Below, in pieces: positions 17,023 to 28,072 of a stretch of DNA of 64,000 bases. The first letter of the stretch is position 1, and the number at the start of each line of letters is the position of its first letter. The translations under genes and the position numbers were made by a program. The stretch is from Fen-1254 sp963778945 (GTDB lineage: Bacteria > Bacteroidota > Ignavibacteria > UBA10030): NCBI GenBank assembly GCA_963778945.1, contig CAVZWL010000018.1:1-64000 (forward strand), read 5' to 3'. Under the pieces are notes generated by a model. That model saw only the letters and a program-made list of their open reading frames with translations, searched no databases and was not told the origin of the DNA.

Positions 17023-17597
17023 CATACTAATGCAGTTCAGAATAGTCCGAGCAAGTTTTGTTTTATTAATAACTAGAATCACTATCAGTGGAAAAGCGGG
17101 CTTTAAAACTATTTAGATTTGTTTCTTGAAGTTTCATTAAAACTGTACCCTAACAATTTTAAAAAGAGCCCGCCATAAGGTGAAGCAGATCGGGCAAGCC
17201 CGCCATCAAAGACGGCAGGTAAACCGGAAGCATAAAAATGCAGTTGTACAACGACGTGCAATACAAATTAGATGCAAATAATATTCTCCCGATGCGTTCT
17301 GCAATGGCGGGTAAAACGAAAGCTGATATTTATTGATAGGATATTCGTAACTGCTCAGTATATTTCGGAATAAATGGTTTTTTACTTCGCTTTAAATCCC
17401 CCTGCAAAAAGGTTTAATTAAGTATCATGCTTCCGCATGAAACATTTTTACGTTTCCGACTCCCCTTTGTAAAGGGGGATTACGGAGGATTTTGATCATT
17501 AAATTACACGCTGTGTAATTATAATAAAAATGCACGCTGAATCGCTTCTATCCGGGCGATGCAATGAAGGAATAAATAATATTCCGGATTCGACGGA
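17023..17597. other. Gene-free spacer with several repeats
   Basis: 575 bases with no supported gene. It includes AGCCCGCCATAAGGTGAAGC and GGGCAAGCCCGCCAT (about 17166-17206), a near copy of the string at 7165-7208. It also has an imperfect inverted-repeat element (17394-17482) and a small palindrome (17502-17520). Confidence 0.7.
17394..17482. repeat. Small inverted-repeat element (MITE-like)
   Basis: About 89 bp with imperfect ends AAATCCCCCTGCAAAAAGG and CCCTTTGTAAAGGGGGATT, and an internal hairpin CATGC-TTCC-GCATG. No coding capacity. Such AAATCCCCC-ended elements are seen in many bacterial genomes; here only one copy is present. Confidence 0.55.
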
Positions 17598-20500
17598 CTA
17601 ATAATCCGCACCGAGGGATATATAATAGAACGGATCTGAAAACTTCGACCATTGGAATTTCCATGCTACGTCGAAGCGCAGCGGCAGTCCGAAAATGCCC
17701 ATTTGGATGCCAAAACCTGTACCGATGAGCAAGTCCTTTGTTATCGCTGCGCCTGTACTGTCGCTTCCAAAACCCTTCCACGATCGAGAATCGCTCCATG
17801 CAGATCCCATATCGATAAATGTCGTTCCAAGAATATTAGAGAGTCCGAGTGGAAGTCCGCCGAAAACCAACGACCGAATAAGAGGGAATCGCAGTTCCAT
17901 GTTCACCACAGCAAAATACGATCCATTTTCGGCATTATATTCGTACCCGCGAAGCGGAAGTACGGGGGTCAGGAATGCATAGTCTTCGACGTTGACGACG
18001 GGAATCGAATCGTTCTTGAATCGATTGTTGATCCATCCCTCTGTTCCGCCGAGGAAAAAGTTCTGCCGATTGCCGCCGACGCTCGCCCCGCCTGATAAAC
18101 GGTATGCGAAGATCAAGTCTTTCATAAGCTTATTATAACTGCGGTAATCGACAGTGCCGGTTTGAATATCCAGTCCGTGGCTGCCCAGCTTCGGAGTCCC
18201 GTAGAATGAAGCATTGAACCGCGATCCATTGTTCGGTGCGAACCAGTCCCCCTGCCAGAGTGAATTGTCGTTGACATAGGTAAGCATCGGCAGGAAAAGT
18301 ACGCGATACTGATCCGCGCTCGATCCAGTTAAATCCTCGCGGAGGAGATTCAGCCACATGATCGATCCGTCCAGACGGTTATAACGATCGAACGGATAGG
18401 ATGCCGAAAAAGTCATTCCGTACGTGCTATAGCGGTAGAGAGTATCGTAGTCATAGAGAAAGCGCGCGCTGTGAAATGCCTGGACGCCGTAATCGATCCG
18501 GTCCGGCAGATAAAAATACGAAATTCCATAATCGCTGTTCTTAAGGTCGATCATAAGACTGGCCTCCAGTATGATTTGGTGATCTCCCATCATATCGCTG
18601 AATGCCAGAACGGTCGTGCCTCCGAGGCCGTAAAAGGTGCTGTAGTTCGCAGCGCCGTAAATCAAATCCGGTGAAAAATTGAGCTTATACTTATGCGCGA
18701 TATAATTTCCCCGGCTGTCTTTATTCTCAGAGGTCGAGTCCTGCTGCCGAGCGTAAGCGGGAAGCGCCGTATCGCCGGCATTTCTTTGCCCAGAAATCTT
18801 ATAAGAATCATTGCCGTGTACACTGCTTCGGCCGAAATCTTGACCGAGCGTATCTGTAACGTTCCTGACGGCGTCGCCTGCTGCGCCGGTATCAGATGAC
18901 TGCGGTTCAGAAAAAATTGTTTTCGGTTTTTCTTCACGGGGAAGACCCAATTTAATTTTGATAAAGTCGGTCGGCTCAAGTTCGGAAACGTTCAAACGTC
19001 TCTCGAACGGATTGACTATAAGAAAGATGTCGAAACCCGATTCAATGAGTGAAGAGAAGGCGAGCCTGGTTCCATCCGAAGAGAGAGAGAGCTGATAAAG
19101 GCCGCTGATAGAATTCGTCAGCGGAGCTTCTTTCCCGGTCTGTAAATCCATGGAATAAATATTATTGATACCGTTTTTATCGGAAAGAAAGAGCATCGTT
19201 CTGCCGTCCGGCGAAAGGAGCGGGGAAGTTTGAGAGCTGGAGGATTGCTCGGTAATTCGCCGAACTTTATTTGTCGACAATTCGAACGAATAGATATCCG
19301 AATGGCCGTACGCAAATGTGTCGATTGCAAAATGATCCGGAATTTTGAATGATGAGGTAAAGTCGCGCCGATCGGAAACGAAATAGATGAATTTTCCATC
19401 AGGTGAAAAAATCGGCTCGCTGTCGGTAAAGATATCTTCGGTCAAATTTTCCAGAGCGCCGGTTGCCATCGTATACAGATATATATCGGACTGAGGGGTT
19501 TTCATTCCCGCGAACACAAGATGCTTTCCGTCCGGCGACCATTCCACGGAGGATATGCCGTCCAGGTCGAATTGCAGTTTCTGCTGCTTTCCGCTTTCGA
19601 CATTGATGATCATAATCGCGTCCCGTTCACCCGCTTTTACTGCAAGCGCAATGTCATTTCCATCTGGAGACCATGCGAGTCCCGGCGTAAGGAGATGAAG
19701 TTCTTCAAAATTTTTTGTCCGCTGTCCGGAAACGAGTTTTTTAATGATAGTGCCGTCCGAAGCCGACATCAGGAAAATATCGAAATAATCGTCCCGGTCG
19801 GAAAGAAATGCGATCCGGTCGCCTTGAGGGGATATGGCAGGGCTTGAGTTGTAAAAATTGCCTTCCTTTTTATGCTCGGTCAACTGCAGAAAACTGAATT
19901 CGGACGGCTCTTCCCGCTTTGCAATATCCGGCCAGTAAGTGGTCTTTTCTTTTTTTTGCCATCGTTCGGAAAGTTCTTTAATCGACAACCCTATTGCCGA
20001 ACGGAATCCCATATCGATGCTCCGCAGCGCTTTCATTTTACCGAAAATCTCGGCGATCTTTTGCTCACCGTAGGTATCGCTGATGTAGCGCCAAACGGAT
20101 TGGCCGCCGCGATATGCAAAATATCCTTCCAGCGATTCGATGGGAGGAAGATGGTTGTGAATTGCTGCATCGCGCAAGAACATATCGGAATTCGTTTCCC
20201 AGCCCATCGATGCGTATTCGGCGAATCCCTCGTTCAGCCAGGCCGGCAATTGGACGGGAGCACGATTTGAAATGAGCGATTGGATCGTTCCGCCGTAAAA
20301 CATATCGTTCAATACGGCATGAACAAGTTCATGGTGAATGACATGCCTGAAGAGGCCGTAGTTGCCTTCGAAAGGAACGACAACGCGATTCTTGAACAGT
20401 TCCGTTACACCGCCGATGCCTTCGTCGAGGTACTGGCTGATAACGTTCGTTTGCTGAAATTCATTATGGGAATTGTAAACGATGATCGATATTCGTTCAT

Positions 20501-20738
20501 GGATCTCGTATTTCAATAATTTTGAAATGGAAGTGTACGCCGCTTCGGCAGAAAAAGCCGTAAACTGTGCGATATCATAGCCGTCCTGGGAAAAATAGAT
20601 GTCGAAATGATCCGACTGAATGTATTCCCACTGAAAGTTTTTATATTGCAGCTTGTTTTTGCCGAAGACCGAATTTTGTGCGGACAGTGTGCCGGCAATA
20701 AAAAATAAACACATGAGGACAAGCCCGCAGCGCTTCAT
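17598..20738 (-). CDS. Periplasmic peptidase-MA / TolB-like propeller / Omp85-type barrel fusion
   Basis: A 1046-residue envelope protein in three parts. (1) Signal peptide (residues 1-20), then a gluzincin-type metallopeptidase domain with HExxH at H136-H140 (HHELVH) and a downstream LPAWLNEGFAEYAS that supplies the third ligand (E170 or E174). (2) From about 290 to 590, six or so WD40-like PD40 blades (SPAISPQGDRIAFLSDRDDY, LAWSPDGNDIALA, PIFSPDGKFIYFVSDR), as in TolB. (3) From about 690 to the end, a beta-barrel of Omp85/surface-antigen type (LRGYEYNAENGSYFAVVNME, then FIDMGSAW). A good ribosome site (AGGGG) precedes the start. It is the last gene of an operon with TamB and RNase R. The exact role is unknown; outer-membrane protein quality control or assembly is plausible. 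Confidence 0.85.
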   Translation of the reverse strand: MKRCGLVLMCLFFIAGTLSAQNSVFGKNKLQYKNFQWEYIQSDHFDIYFSQDGYDIAQFTAFSAEAAYTSISKLLKYEIHERISIIVYNSHNEFQQTNVISQYLDEGIGGVTELFKNRVVVPFEGNYGLFRHVIHHELVHAVLNDMFYGGTIQSLISNRAPVQLPAWLNEGFAEYASMGWETNSDMFLRDAAIHNHLPPIESLEGYFAYRGGQSVWRYISDTYGEQKIAEIFGKMKALRSIDMGFRSAIGLSIKELSERWQKKEKTTYWPDIAKREEPSEFSFLQLTEHKKEGNFYNSSPAISPQGDRIAFLSDRDDYFDIFLMSASDGTIIKKLVSGQRTKNFEELHLLTPGLAWSPDGNDIALAVKAGERDAIMIINVESGKQQKLQFDLDGISSVEWSPDGKHLVFAGMKTPQSDIYLYTMATGALENLTEDIFTDSEPIFSPDGKFIYFVSDRRDFTSSFKIPDHFAIDTFAYGHSDIYSFELSTNKVRRITEQSSSSQTSPLLSPDGRTMLFLSDKNGINNIYSMDLQTGKEAPLTNSISGLYQLSLSSDGTRLAFSSLIESGFDIFLIVNPFERRLNVSELEPTDFIKIKLGLPREEKPKTIFSEPQSSDTGAAGDAVRNVTDTLGQDFGRSSVHGNDSYKISGQRNAGDTALPAYARQQDSTSENKDSRGNYIAHKYKLNFSPDLIYGAANYSTFYGLGGTTVLAFSDMMGDHQIILEASLMIDLKNSDYGISYFYLPDRIDYGVQAFHSARFLYDYDTLYRYSTYGMTFSASYPFDRYNRLDGSIMWLNLLREDLTGSSADQYRVLFLPMLTYVNDNSLWQGDWFAPNNGSRFNASFYGTPKLGSHGLDIQTGTVDYRSYNKLMKDLIFAYRLSGGASVGGNRQNFFLGGTEGWINNRFKNDSIPVVNVEDYAFLTPVLPLRGYEYNAENGSYFAVVNMELRFPLIRSLVFGGLPLGLSNILGTTFIDMGSAWSDSRSWKGFGSDSTGAAITKDLLIGTGFGIQMGIFGLPLRFDVAWKFQWSKFSDPFYYISLGADY

Positions 20739-20806
20739 ATACTTAAATCCCCTTTACTGCGGATTGGACTCCGAATACCAACGATGTACCGAAAAGATGC
20801 CGCATC

Positions 20807-23034
20807 TTAATTATTTTTTACTGCCTTCCTTCGCGCCGGGAGGGTTTTCGTATTATCTTCGACCAGGATAAAATCTATTTGCCGCGCTTCAGGATCGACT
20901 CTGCTGACTTTGACGAGGACAGGATCTCCCAGCCGGAACATTTTTTTTCTGCGCTTGCCGATAAGTGCATATTGCTTCTCGTCATACTGGTAAAAATCGT
21001 CGTTCATCTCCCGCACATGCACCATTCCTTCGACATGCAGGTCGTTGATCTGGATGAACAGGCCGTATTGCGCAACACCGGATATAACGGCTGGAAATTC
21101 ATCGCCGAGATGTTTTTTCATAAATTCGACCTGAACCACTTTAACGGCAGCGCGTTCCGCTTCCATTGCCGTCCGTTCCCGCTCCGACGATTGTTTTGCA
21201 ATGAGAGGAAGGCGTTTGCGCAGCTCTTCGCGTTCCGCATGTGAAAGTTCGCTCTCGTATCGTTTAAGCATTCGATGGACGATGAGGTCCGGGTACCGAC
21301 GGATCGGCGACGTAAAATGTGCATAATAATCGAACGCAAGTCCGTAATGACCGATGTTGCGTTCGGAGTAAATGGCTTTTGCCATGGAGCGCAAAACTAC
21401 TTCATTAATAACGTTTTCAACTTCCGAACCTTTGACCTCCTGTAAAAGTTTTTGAAGTGATTGGGAGGTTACGCCGCTGTCGACATTCAATGAGAATCCG
21501 AATTTTTTAACGAAGAGTGCAAGTTCCCTGATGCGGTCGGGATCGGGTGAGTCGTGGATGCGGTACAAAAAGGGTTTCTGATGTTCTTCTTTTTTTGCAT
21601 ATCCGATATGCTGCGCGACCACCTGATTTGCAAGGAGCATAAATTCCTCGACGAGCCGGTTGCTCTCCAGGCGTTCCTTTTTCATGATAGCAATCGGTTT
21701 GCCCTGAGCGTCGAATTGAAACTTTGTTTCCACGGAATCGAAATCGATGCTTCCTTCTTTCATGCGTTTCCTGGTCAACGCGGCGCTCAAATGATACATC
21801 GCTGCGACGGCGCTCTCAAGCGTTTTTTCTCTTCCGGCGCCGGCTGCCGGCTGTTCAGGTTGTCGATCAGCGCCTGAACCTCTTCGTATGTGTAACGGCG
21901 TTTGCTGCGGATAATGCTTTCTTTAATTTTATAATCTTTGAGAATCCCGCGCGGGGAAACGGTCATGAGTACGGAATATGTCAACCGGTCTTCGTCGGGC
22001 CTGAGACTGCAGAGATTGCTGGAGAGCCTTTCGGGCAGCATCGGAATGACGCCATTGGGAAAGTAGACACTGGTGCCTCGCTGCAATGCTTCTTTGTCCA
22101 GCAGGCTGTTTTCGCGTATATAGTACGACACATCGGCGATGTGCACACCAAGCAAAGAATTGCCGTCGGGAAGCGTTTCGATGGAAACGGCATCGTCGAA
22201 ATCTTTTGCATCTTCAGGGTCGATGGTAAAGCACAGGATCGCACGTAGATCGAGCCGCCTTTGAATTTCTTCTTCCGGGATTTGAGATGGAAAAGAATCG
22301 GATTCCTGAAGAACATCCTGAGAAAAAGATAGAGGCAGGTTGAATTCCCGTGCGACGGAAAGAATTTCGACCGAGAGTTCTCCCGCTTTTCCCAGGATGG
22401 CGGAAATCCGCCCTTCTGCCGTCCGATAGCGGTCCGGGGGGCGCGTTTGTTCGACAACGACCTTATCGCCTTCCTGTGCGCCGTTCAGCGATTCTTTGCC
22501 GATAAGCAGCTCCCGGGATAATTTTTTATTATCGGGAACGACCAGGAACTGTTTTCGAATACGTTGCAGCGTTCCGACAATTTGCCGCTGCTCCTGCTCG
22601 ATGACACGAATGATTTCGCCCTGCCGGCGGTCGCCGTGTTCTTTTTGTTTTGTTCCCTGAGCACGAAGCGCCGCTTCGACAAAATCGCCGTCAGCTGCGT
22701 CCTTCAGAAGTTCGGAAGGAATAAAAATAATATCTCCGTTTGCAGCCGTGAGCGAACCGGTTCCATGGCGCGTCATCTGCAGTCTTCCCCGCACATATTC
22801 AGGCGTATGGAGATGACCGTACTGTTTGCCGTGGAGGCGGATAATTTTACCGGCATCCTGGAGAGCGCGAAGCTCTTGTTTGAACCGCTGCTCTTTCGAT
22901 TGATCTTTGATGCTCAGTCTTCGGAAAAGCTCTTTTGATTTAAAAAGTTCGTTGGGATATCGGGCCAGAAAATCCAGAATACGATTTTGAATATCTCCGT
23001 CTTCGGATGCTGCGGCACGTGATGAATGTTTCAT
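20807..23034 (-). CDS. rnr: Ribonuclease R, one frameshift
   Basis: 3'-5' exoribonuclease of the RNB family, about 742 residues when repaired. Order: winged-helix N-terminus (IQNRILDFLARYPNELFKSK), cold-shock domains (GKQYGHLHTPEYVRGRLQM, then GTGSLTAANGDIIFIP), the catalytic RNB core with acidic residues in FTIDPEDAKDFDDAVSIE, then an S1 domain (FPAVISGVAQYGLFIQIN) and a basic tail. The frame breaks in a run of six A on the coding strand (plus 21823-21828): PEEKK continues as RLRAPS in one frame and correctly as TLESAVAAMYHLSA in the other, one base short. Such a run is typical for a sequencing slip. It starts 15 bases after the tamB stop. Confidence 0.93.
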
Positions 23035-23049
23035 AAATCCTGCAGTATG

Positions 23050-26000
23050 TTAAAAGGAAATTCTATATAATATTTTTGCGCTGTTATACGATGTGCGCTG
23101 TTCGTTTGTATTTTCCAACCCTTCAACTTTGCGTTCGAGCGAAATCAGGAGATTGCGCGTGATAAATTTAATCGGATATTCGACGCTGACATTGGCATTG
23201 CCGATAGGATCGTTGATGACATTCCCTCCGTATTTAATAACGGCTTCTCCGACCTGTCCTGTCACGCGGACATCGGCGGATTTATCGAATTGCCCGCCGT
23301 AATAAAGCACGTCGACCGATTGGACATAACCGTAGGTATTGCGCCGGAGCGATTCGCTGAGTGTTCCCGCGATCATATTGGTGGCCAATCCGAGTCCCAT
23401 GTTCGTTCCGAGCATGCTTGCACGCTGCTGCCCCGTGATTTCGCTGCTGAACTGCCCGCTGATGATAAAGGAAAGGGCGTCCGATTCTTCATTGCCGGAT
23501 TGGCGTTTTGTCCACGATTTGCTGGTATTATCGTAGGTGTCCAGTTCCGTCTTTATATTCGGCGCCTGGCGTGTTCCCGTGATGTTAAGAATCACGGCAA
23601 TTTTCTCGTTTGCACTTGTCTGACTCGTATCGATCTTATGCAGCCCTTCGTATCGGGCAACGACATTCAATTCGGGATTCAGCAAATCGCCCGTGAATGA
23701 AATTTTTCCCGTTGCATCGAATTTCTTGAAGAAGTTATAATACGACCGGTCTCCGAGACTCACCTCGCCGATGAACCGGCTTGTATTACCGATTTTGTTG
23801 TAGGCTAAACGGCCGTTGAGGTCGGCAAAAAGTTCTTCGCTTGTTTGGGTGTTGAAAACGAAACGCAGCGTCGTAGGTCCTTGTGTCTCGAAAACGAGGT
23901 CGTAGTCGATATGATCGAGGAACGATTCATCGGCTATTCTGGAAGCAATGGATGCTGCCAATTTTTGAGATTTAAGAGATTTGTTTTTTTCCGTCTCAGG
24001 CGGGTTTTCGACGGCTCGAGATGTATCGTCTTTGAACGTTACTGCAATTGTGCTGACATGCGCAATTTCCGATTCCCGTTCGGGCGGCAGAGTAATGGCG
24101 GCATCCTGGAGGAATAATTGTCCGTTGAGATTCGAGTGTGCAGCATTGCCTTTCCATTGAACGCCGTTCTTATCGGTTGAGGCAAAAAGGGTCCCGTAAA
24201 ACTTCTGGTTCGGAATGCGGTGCGATTCGTCCATCACCAGCAGTTGTCCGTTTGCCGTCAGGTCGAAACCGCTCAGCGACAGCCCGTGCAGAGTCAAATA
24301 GCCGCCGAGCTGCATCTGAGATCCCGCTCGTCCGCTCTCCGGCGCGTTTCGAATCGTAACACCTACGAGCCGCATTCGAACGCCGTCGGGTACGAGCTGG
24401 CCGGAAAGAGTATAACGAAGCTGAAGCGGTGTGAAAAGAAATGCAGCATTTTGAATTGCGATCGTTCCTTCGTATTCCGGCATATCGATTGAACCCTTCA
24501 GTTTCATATCGCAGACCAGCTTCCCGGAAAGATTTTCAATGACCGGAAGAAACGGCGTAAGAAATGTCATGTCCAATCCTTTGGAGCGGAGCGTAAGGTT
24601 CATTTGTCCTTCAAGGTTGTAGGGAACATTTTTCCTGGAGCGAAAGATCGTAAGGTATGGTTCCCGAGAGGAAAAGATCGGGTTCGGCATTTGGGGCCTC
24701 CGGTTTGCTTGTAAAAAAAGCAAGGAGATCAAGCATATGTTTCGAATACGACGCCTTTGTTTCCATATGACCGAGCAGAATATTTTTTGCCCGGACATTG
24801 TCAGCAGCGAGACCTGCAATGAAAATCGGTTCTTCGAACGTACCTTTGAGGGAACCGCTTGCCCGTACCGTTCCGTTGTAATTGAAACCGGCCGTGCGCA
24901 AGCGGCGGATAACGTGCGGGATGCTTGTTAAAGAAAAGCTTGAGATTGAAATATTTGCATCGGAAAGGCCGTTGGGATTAAAAAAACCGGCAAGCTGAAT
25001 GTCTTCCGTGTCGTGCGCCATCGTCCATGAACGAATAAAAAAGCCGTCCTGGGCTAAGGCAAAGAGAACGGGCTGCGTATTTTGAACAGCATAGAGACTG
25101 TCAAATGTTAACTGCATAACGGGTACATTGAATTCCAAAACATGACTATGTTCCGCGAAGCTGCCCTGAAGATCGAGCTGTGCCGCTGAATCGATAAGGG
25201 TTCCTAGAGCAAATCGTCCTGAATCGGGAGAAACGGCCATTTCTATCGACGGCTTATCGAATTCAAACGCATCGTATTGAAAACTATTTGCATGTGCTTG
25301 AAGAACAACGCTGCATTGAGGAGAAAAGGAGCCGGCAATCAAATTTTCGATCTCGTATTGGGCGCTCAAGGAACTTGCATTGATCGTGTCGCCTGAAAAG
25401 AGGCCTCCGAACTCGCTTGCAGCAATATGCCCGCTGCAGTCATAACGATCGCCGGCTGCATCGATGGTTCCTTTAACGGACATGTCTCCTTCAAGAGGAG
25501 CGCCGAGTATCAATCCGAGCGGTGAAAGATTTTTCCATACGAGGTTGAAGTTTGCATTGACCGGAGCGGATAATGCTGCAACGGCCGGCATGAAGACGAC
25601 GGAATTGCGGCTGCCCGTCTTTGCTCGAAGAGAATCGAGCGATCGAGCCCGATAAGAAAAATATTGACCAGCCAGTTTCCCTCCATTGGTGCATGCTTCG
25701 ATTAAAGAGGATATTGAAAATTTGCCGTCGATTGAAAGATCGGCTATATCGGAGGATAGATTTAATCGTTGGTATGCGTTATCGACATTTCTGAAAAGGA
25801 GGCTGAGACTGCCCGACTCGAAATGTTTCTCTTGAAACGAGGAACGAAGGAAATCGACATGCAGCGAGTCATGCCGGATGTTCGGCGACGACGCGCCGTC
25901 TTCATTTATTTGAAATGACAGATCGCTGTTGTACGAAGGACTCTGGAGTATCTCACCGAGGTCGAGCGATATCACCTGTCCTTTCAAACCGTAATGAACG

Positions 26001-27543
26001 GCGCTGTTTTCCTGAAACTGAGCCGTAGCGGAAAGTTCATAGTTCCCGCTGCCGAGCGCCGCCGTTAATCGGGAGCGCATAAGACCGTCGGCGATGTTCG
26101 CTACACAAACTGTTTTTTCACAACGCAGGCCGTTGAACAGTGAAGAATCGACTTCCAGTTTTGCTACCCCCGTCATGGTCAGCGGATCCGTCCCTTCGCC
26201 GTTTATGGTTATCTTGGCATTGATATCGCTCGAAATATTTTTTGCGCCGATGATCGTTCCAAGCGCTATATGTGCGCCGCTAAAGACTCCGTCGTATGAA
26301 AAATATTCCCGGGTAAAATTAAGCTTAGCATCCCCGGTTACATCTCCGGCGGCAGTCGACGCATGAAAGACTGCATGAAAATCGGCAGGCCGCCCGTTAA
26401 ATGCGAATGAAGATGAAACTTTTCCGAGATACGTCAGGTCGGGAAGGTGCAGGCCGGGAACGAGTTTCTCGATGTCTTCGGTGTGGAGAACAGCATCGTC
26501 TGCATTCAAATGAAGTTCCAGTTCTGCCGGTTTATGCAGGTTGTTGATTTCGCCTTTTATCCGGATATCGGTTTTGTCGGTATGGAGATGCACCTGGTCA
26601 ACCGTCAGTGCGCTGAATTTTCCCGAGCAATCGATTTGAAGCATAAGGGCATTGTCCACGAAAGTCGATCCATGGAAAAATGAATTGTTTGAATTCATGA
26701 GTATCGATGGGATCGGCAATCAGATGGAAATCGACCGGAGTTTTTTCAAGTTCCTGAAGATTGCCCAGAGCGGCGAGGTCGATATTTTTTGCCGATACTC
26801 CGAGCCGAAGATGCGTGTGCTGCGTATTGATAAAGAGATTTCGTATGGAGGCTTCATTCTTTGTCAGGAGAAAATCTCCGCGCAGCGCTGTAAGAGTAAA
26901 TTCCGGTACGCGGGAATGAAAGCTGAAAAGACGTATCCGTGCTTCCAGAGATCCGGGATTCAGCAGGAGGGAAGCATTGAGCTGGACGGAATCCAGTCTT
27001 ACGCGCGCGTAATCGATGACACCGGCGGGCGGGAATTCCGTGATGCCGGATTCCCGCCAGGAGAGTCTAAGAGAATCTATGAACTCAATCCGGGCATCGG
27101 TCAGTTCGATGTTTTTAATATCGATAGTCCATGCTGAAGGCGCTGTATCCGGATTGGTTTTTACGAAGAGCTGATCGAGGTTAAAGAGTCCGCTTTTCTG
27201 TACGCCAGAGATGAACCCAGGGCCGGCAATTGCTGCACGGCTTATAGCGACGCGTTTGAGAAAAAATGATAGCGGGATCATAACGTACTTCGATACGCGA
27301 AGCGGTAAAAACTTGCTGCCCCGAATCGGAGATGGAGACATCGTGGAGAATAAGTCCGGTCGCAAGATTGCCGTCGATTTGTCCGATCTGCAGAGTACCG
27401 GTCATGACGCTGCTTGCGTGACTAAGGATGAACGTGCGGAGAAATGATTTAAATGAGCGCGTCTGAGTGAATCCGACAAAAGTCAGAATGAGGAAAAGAA
27501 AAATTCCTCCGAAGTAATATGTAATGCGAAAATACTTAGCCAC
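23050..27543 (-). CDS. tamB: Translocation/assembly module protein TamB, three frameshifts
   Basis: A very large (about 1500 residues) inner-membrane-anchored periplasmic protein that helps insert outer-membrane proteins or carry lipids. One N-terminal helix (YYFGGIFLFLILTFVGFTQ) is followed by hundreds of residues of repetitive beta-strand sequence and a C-terminal TamB/DUF490 domain (residues after LNVVARYEGLH; AVILNITGTRQAPNIKTELD, then NEESDALSFIISGQFSS). The GTG at 27543 is the start. Four frames must be joined near 27262, 26677 and 24629, each at a T/A run of five or six, for example HEFKQF-FHGSTFVDNALML and LSLQEK-NVPYNLEGQ. Order and completeness suggest sequencing slips. Neighbours are heptose genes upstream and rnr downstream. 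Confidence 0.88.
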
Positions 27544-27591
27544 GTTTTCTTTACTTGAGCCGTACTGTCAGGTTGCAAATTGACCAGGCGA

Positions 27592-28072
27592 TTACCGCGC
27601 TGTGGTTTGAGCTATACGGTCGATGATGGATGTCGTGGACCGATTCGGAAGAAACTCGATGGTGCGCACCACACCGCCTGCATGCTCGACAATATCCTTC
27701 CCCACAACTTTTTCGATTGCCCAGTCGGCGCCTTTGACCAGGATGTCCGGAACCAAATCCCGGATGATTTCAAACGGAGTGTCTTCGTCGAACAAACATA
27801 CATGATCGACAGCGCTCGAGCGCTGAAAGAACAACAGCACGGTCTTCTTCGCAGACGACAGGACGACCCGCTCCTTTGAGCCGCCTGACCGATGCGTCGG
27901 TATTTAATCCGACGATAAGAACATCGCCGAGACTCTTTGCCTTCTGCAGATATTCTACATGGCCGCGGTGGAGAATGTCGAAGCAGCCGTTCGTAAACAC
28001 GACTTTTTTATCGTCGCGTTTGTATTGTGAGCGTATCTCGATGAGCCGGCTTTTTGAAACGACAGTACCCAT
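27592..28072 (-). CDS. rfaE2: D-glycero-beta-D-manno-heptose 1-phosphate adenylyltransferase, one frameshift
   Basis: Nucleotidyltransferase that makes ADP-heptose from heptose 1-phosphate and ATP for LPS core. The HxGH nucleotide-binding motif is in VVFTNGCFDILHRGHVEYLQ, followed by DVLIVGLNTDASVRRLKGAGRP. The second half reads DHVCLFDEDTPFEIIRDLVP, DILVKGADW and FLPNRSTTSIIDRI, all typical of the RfaE domain II. The frame changes near 27825 (RAVVLSALE to AVDHVCLFDE, two bases short or one extra), not in a homopolymer. The start overlaps the stop of the kinase gene (TGATG). The two activities are separate genes here rather than fused as in enterobacterial HldE. Confidence 0.92.

Noticed and set aside
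17023..17597. CRISPR array or attachment site in the spacer after HicA
   Set aside because: Repeats are few, palindromic and irregularly spaced; no regular spacers, cas genes or integrase are present.
21820..21830. Possible programmed -1 frameshift at A6 in rnr
   Set aside because: The geometry would fit a -1 slip, but RNase R is not known to use frameshifting and similar run-length breaks occur in neighbouring genes, so sequencing error is simpler.
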